NCBI GenBank assembly: GCA_028583605.1
Contig: CM053327.1
Span: 23,423,629-23,487,628, forward strand
Origin: Dastarcus helophoroides
Taxonomy: Eukaryota; Arthropoda; Insecta; Coleoptera; Bothrideridae
Reading direction: 5' to 3'
DNA: 64,000 bases
The translations under genes and the position numbers were made by a program. The notes under the pieces are model-generated. The model saw only the letters and a program-made list of their open reading frames with translations, was not told the DNA's origin and did not search any database. Positions 62,508-64,000 of this stretch are shown one piece after another (the stretch's first letter is position 1; every line of letters begins with the position of its first letter).

Positions 62508-64000
62508 AATTTTAAATATGTCTTTAGGTAAACAACATATAGACTTGTTTTTGTTGATGTTAACTTAATATGAAGCTCTATTATAAATATAAACAGCACC
62601 TAAATAGTGAAAATGATAATTCAGGTTATTAGCACAGAATTCCTCGTTATTAGTAGGTTGGTTAAGTTCACAGAAATATTTACACAATAAGATGCACAAT
62701 ATTGGCGTGGACTGAATATACAGGATGTTTCACCGAAAACTTGCCCCCTATAATTAGAAAATCGAAAAAAAAGGTATTATTTTGCATCTCCTAGAGACGC
62801 AAAAAGTAATTTCGGGTCATTACTCTTGGCAACGGAAGCAAAATGAATTAAAAGAGACGTTTCTAAAATAGAGAAAAATATCCGTAAGAGTAGGCCGTGG
62901 AGTATTAAATTAACCTTTAGATAAGTTGCTAGAAATTGGTGCCACCAAAACTAAAGCTAAGTTCACACATAGACATTTTTATGATTAATGTGTTGCCTAT
63001 ATTTCAGGGATTCTTTGGCAGAAATAATCAAACTAAATGTTTTCAATATTATTTTCATTACCATTATCAATTTACCATTACCATTTTACAATTTACAATA
63101 AAATATAAAAGAATCACTCTTAAAGCAAACGACAACAAATCAAAATATTTAATGATATGTAGGTTAGGATTTTAAGAATACGATTAAGAAATGTCACAGC
63201 GCTGCCACACGACTATGTCTAAATTAGGGATGTCGATCTAAGATCGATTAATCGAAAAATCGATTTTTTCAAGTCTCAAGGTCGATTTTTTAGATTGATC
63301 CCAAATATCAGATCGATCTAATTAACGATTCAAAAATTCTAAGAATCGGATCGATTTTCCTTAGATGCAGGTCACTGTAAATTTAATAACAAAATTTTTC
63401 ATTTTTTATGTAAGTGCATTTATGTCGTTATGTTATTATCCACTTCCATCTACTAGTAATAGCTGCGTTAATAAGCCAAAAGATGTCATTTCTCTTCATT
63501 CATTATGTCGTAAACTGAATAGGAAAGATAACTGTGGTGCAGTGTTGCCATATATTTGGAGGTAAAATTCCGTACATACGCAGTTAAAATTGCCACATAT
63601 TAACAAAAATTACTCTACGTTATTTTACTACCTGTTACCGGTGGTATTAAAAACTTTAATTTAGTGGTTGAAAACGTTACACGCGGATTAATAAATGCAC
63701 TACAAAACTTGAAAAAAGTGTATTTATTTTTTTTTGAAGTAAAAATTAAAAGGTAGCGTAGAAAGGACATTAATTTCAAAAAAAAAAATATCAATGTTGA
63801 CTTTTTCTCCTCTAAATCCCTAGATTAAAGTCAAAATTTCGACTTTAATATCAAAATTTCGAAAAAAAAGTCGAAATTTGGAGTTTAGGGTCGAAATGTC
63901 TAGAAAAAAGTAGAAATTTTAATTTTTAAATCGAAATTTAACGATATATTACCAAGGCGTAGAAAGGACATCGATTTAAAAAAATGTTATTTTAAAAATT
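62508..64000. other. Upstream flank of C1orf131-like gene and repeats to the window edge
   Basis: At about 62715-62830 a segment starting TACAGGATGTTTCACCGAAAAC resembles the end of a dispersed insect element. At 63220-63360 there is a dense cluster of ATCGAT-type motifs (listed separately). From about 63780 to the edge the DNA is the AAGTCGAAATTT-type degenerate array also seen in AK8 intron 6. Open frames at 62936-63175 and 63365-63565 have no recognisable product. Confidence 0.4.
63220..63362. repeat. ATCGAT-rich cluster, probable hAT-like element terminus
   Basis: Following TAGGGATGTCGATC, about ten GATCGAT / AATCGAT / TCGATT motifs occur in both orientations within 140 bases (for example AGATCGATTAATCG and AATCGGATCGATTTTCC). 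Terminal segments of some hAT/ZBED-type elements look like this (TAGGGATG.. followed by ATTAATCGATT). That match is from memory and is an inference. No partner end is seen before the window edge. Confidence 0.4.

Overview
This is an AT-rich, intron-rich and transposon-dense stretch of animal nuclear DNA, most likely from an insect. The basis is the spliced genes with insect-style short exons, the near-identity of one gene to will-die-slowly/WDR5, and the mix of mariner, pogo, hAT, LTR and non-LTR remnants. I cannot name the order or species. There are no bacterial operons, CRISPR arrays, or tRNA/rRNA genes that I can support.

Four genes were rebuilt exon by exon, with splice sites whose phases agree. 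(1) Minus strand, 1813-8947: dynein regulatory complex subunit 5 (DRC5/TCTE1), a leucine-rich-repeat axonemal protein, 5 exons, 503 aa. (2) Minus strand, 40133-53095: adenylate kinase 8 (AK8), a cilium/flagellum-associated double adenylate-kinase protein, 8 exons, 472 aa. Both Walker A loops are degenerate and one intron appears to be GC-AG. (3) Plus strand, 56520-58868: WDR5/will die slowly (wds), the seven-bladed WD40 core subunit of MLL/COMPASS-type complexes, 6 exons, 343 aa. (4) Minus strand, 61040-62507: a C1orf131-like small basic nucleolar protein (DUF4602 family), 2 exons, 163 aa. A fifth gene on the plus strand is seen only as its last four coding exons (30861-35167). It has an acidic segment, a helical segment and a Pro/Gln/Tyr-rich C-terminus, and I do not recognise it. 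A CpG-rich open exon at 13380-13720 may be an upstream exon of it or belong to another gene.

The rest is introns and intergenic DNA full of mobile elements. Those with visible ends: a 1015-bp hAT-type non-autonomous element with a perfect 8-bp target duplication (10640-11654); an element with TTAGGGTTCCGTACC-like ends (9542-10468); an internally deleted mariner relic (31600-32255); a ~0.5-kb inverted-repeat element (29929-30443) with a partial copy near 38.3 kb; and a second putative hAT-type element (53514-54027). The most elaborate insertion lies in AK8 intron 3. A ~4.9-kb element with ~0.59-kb terminal inverted repeats (44929-49847) is itself interrupted by a 2777-bp pogo-like DNA transposon (45848-48624) carrying TA target duplications. 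That transposon encodes an uninterrupted 663-aa transposase with HTH, DDE and PHD-like domains. AK8 intron 2 holds two ~0.37-kb LTRs in inverted orientation around 551 bp. AK8 intron 6 is filled with a degenerate AAATTTCGA-type simple array.

Two of the five genes (DRC5 and AK8) encode axonemal proteins, whereas WDR5 and the C1orf131-like gene are general nuclear housekeeping genes. Nothing suggests a shared operon-like unit. AK8 and wds are divergent, and wds and the C1orf131-like gene are convergent.
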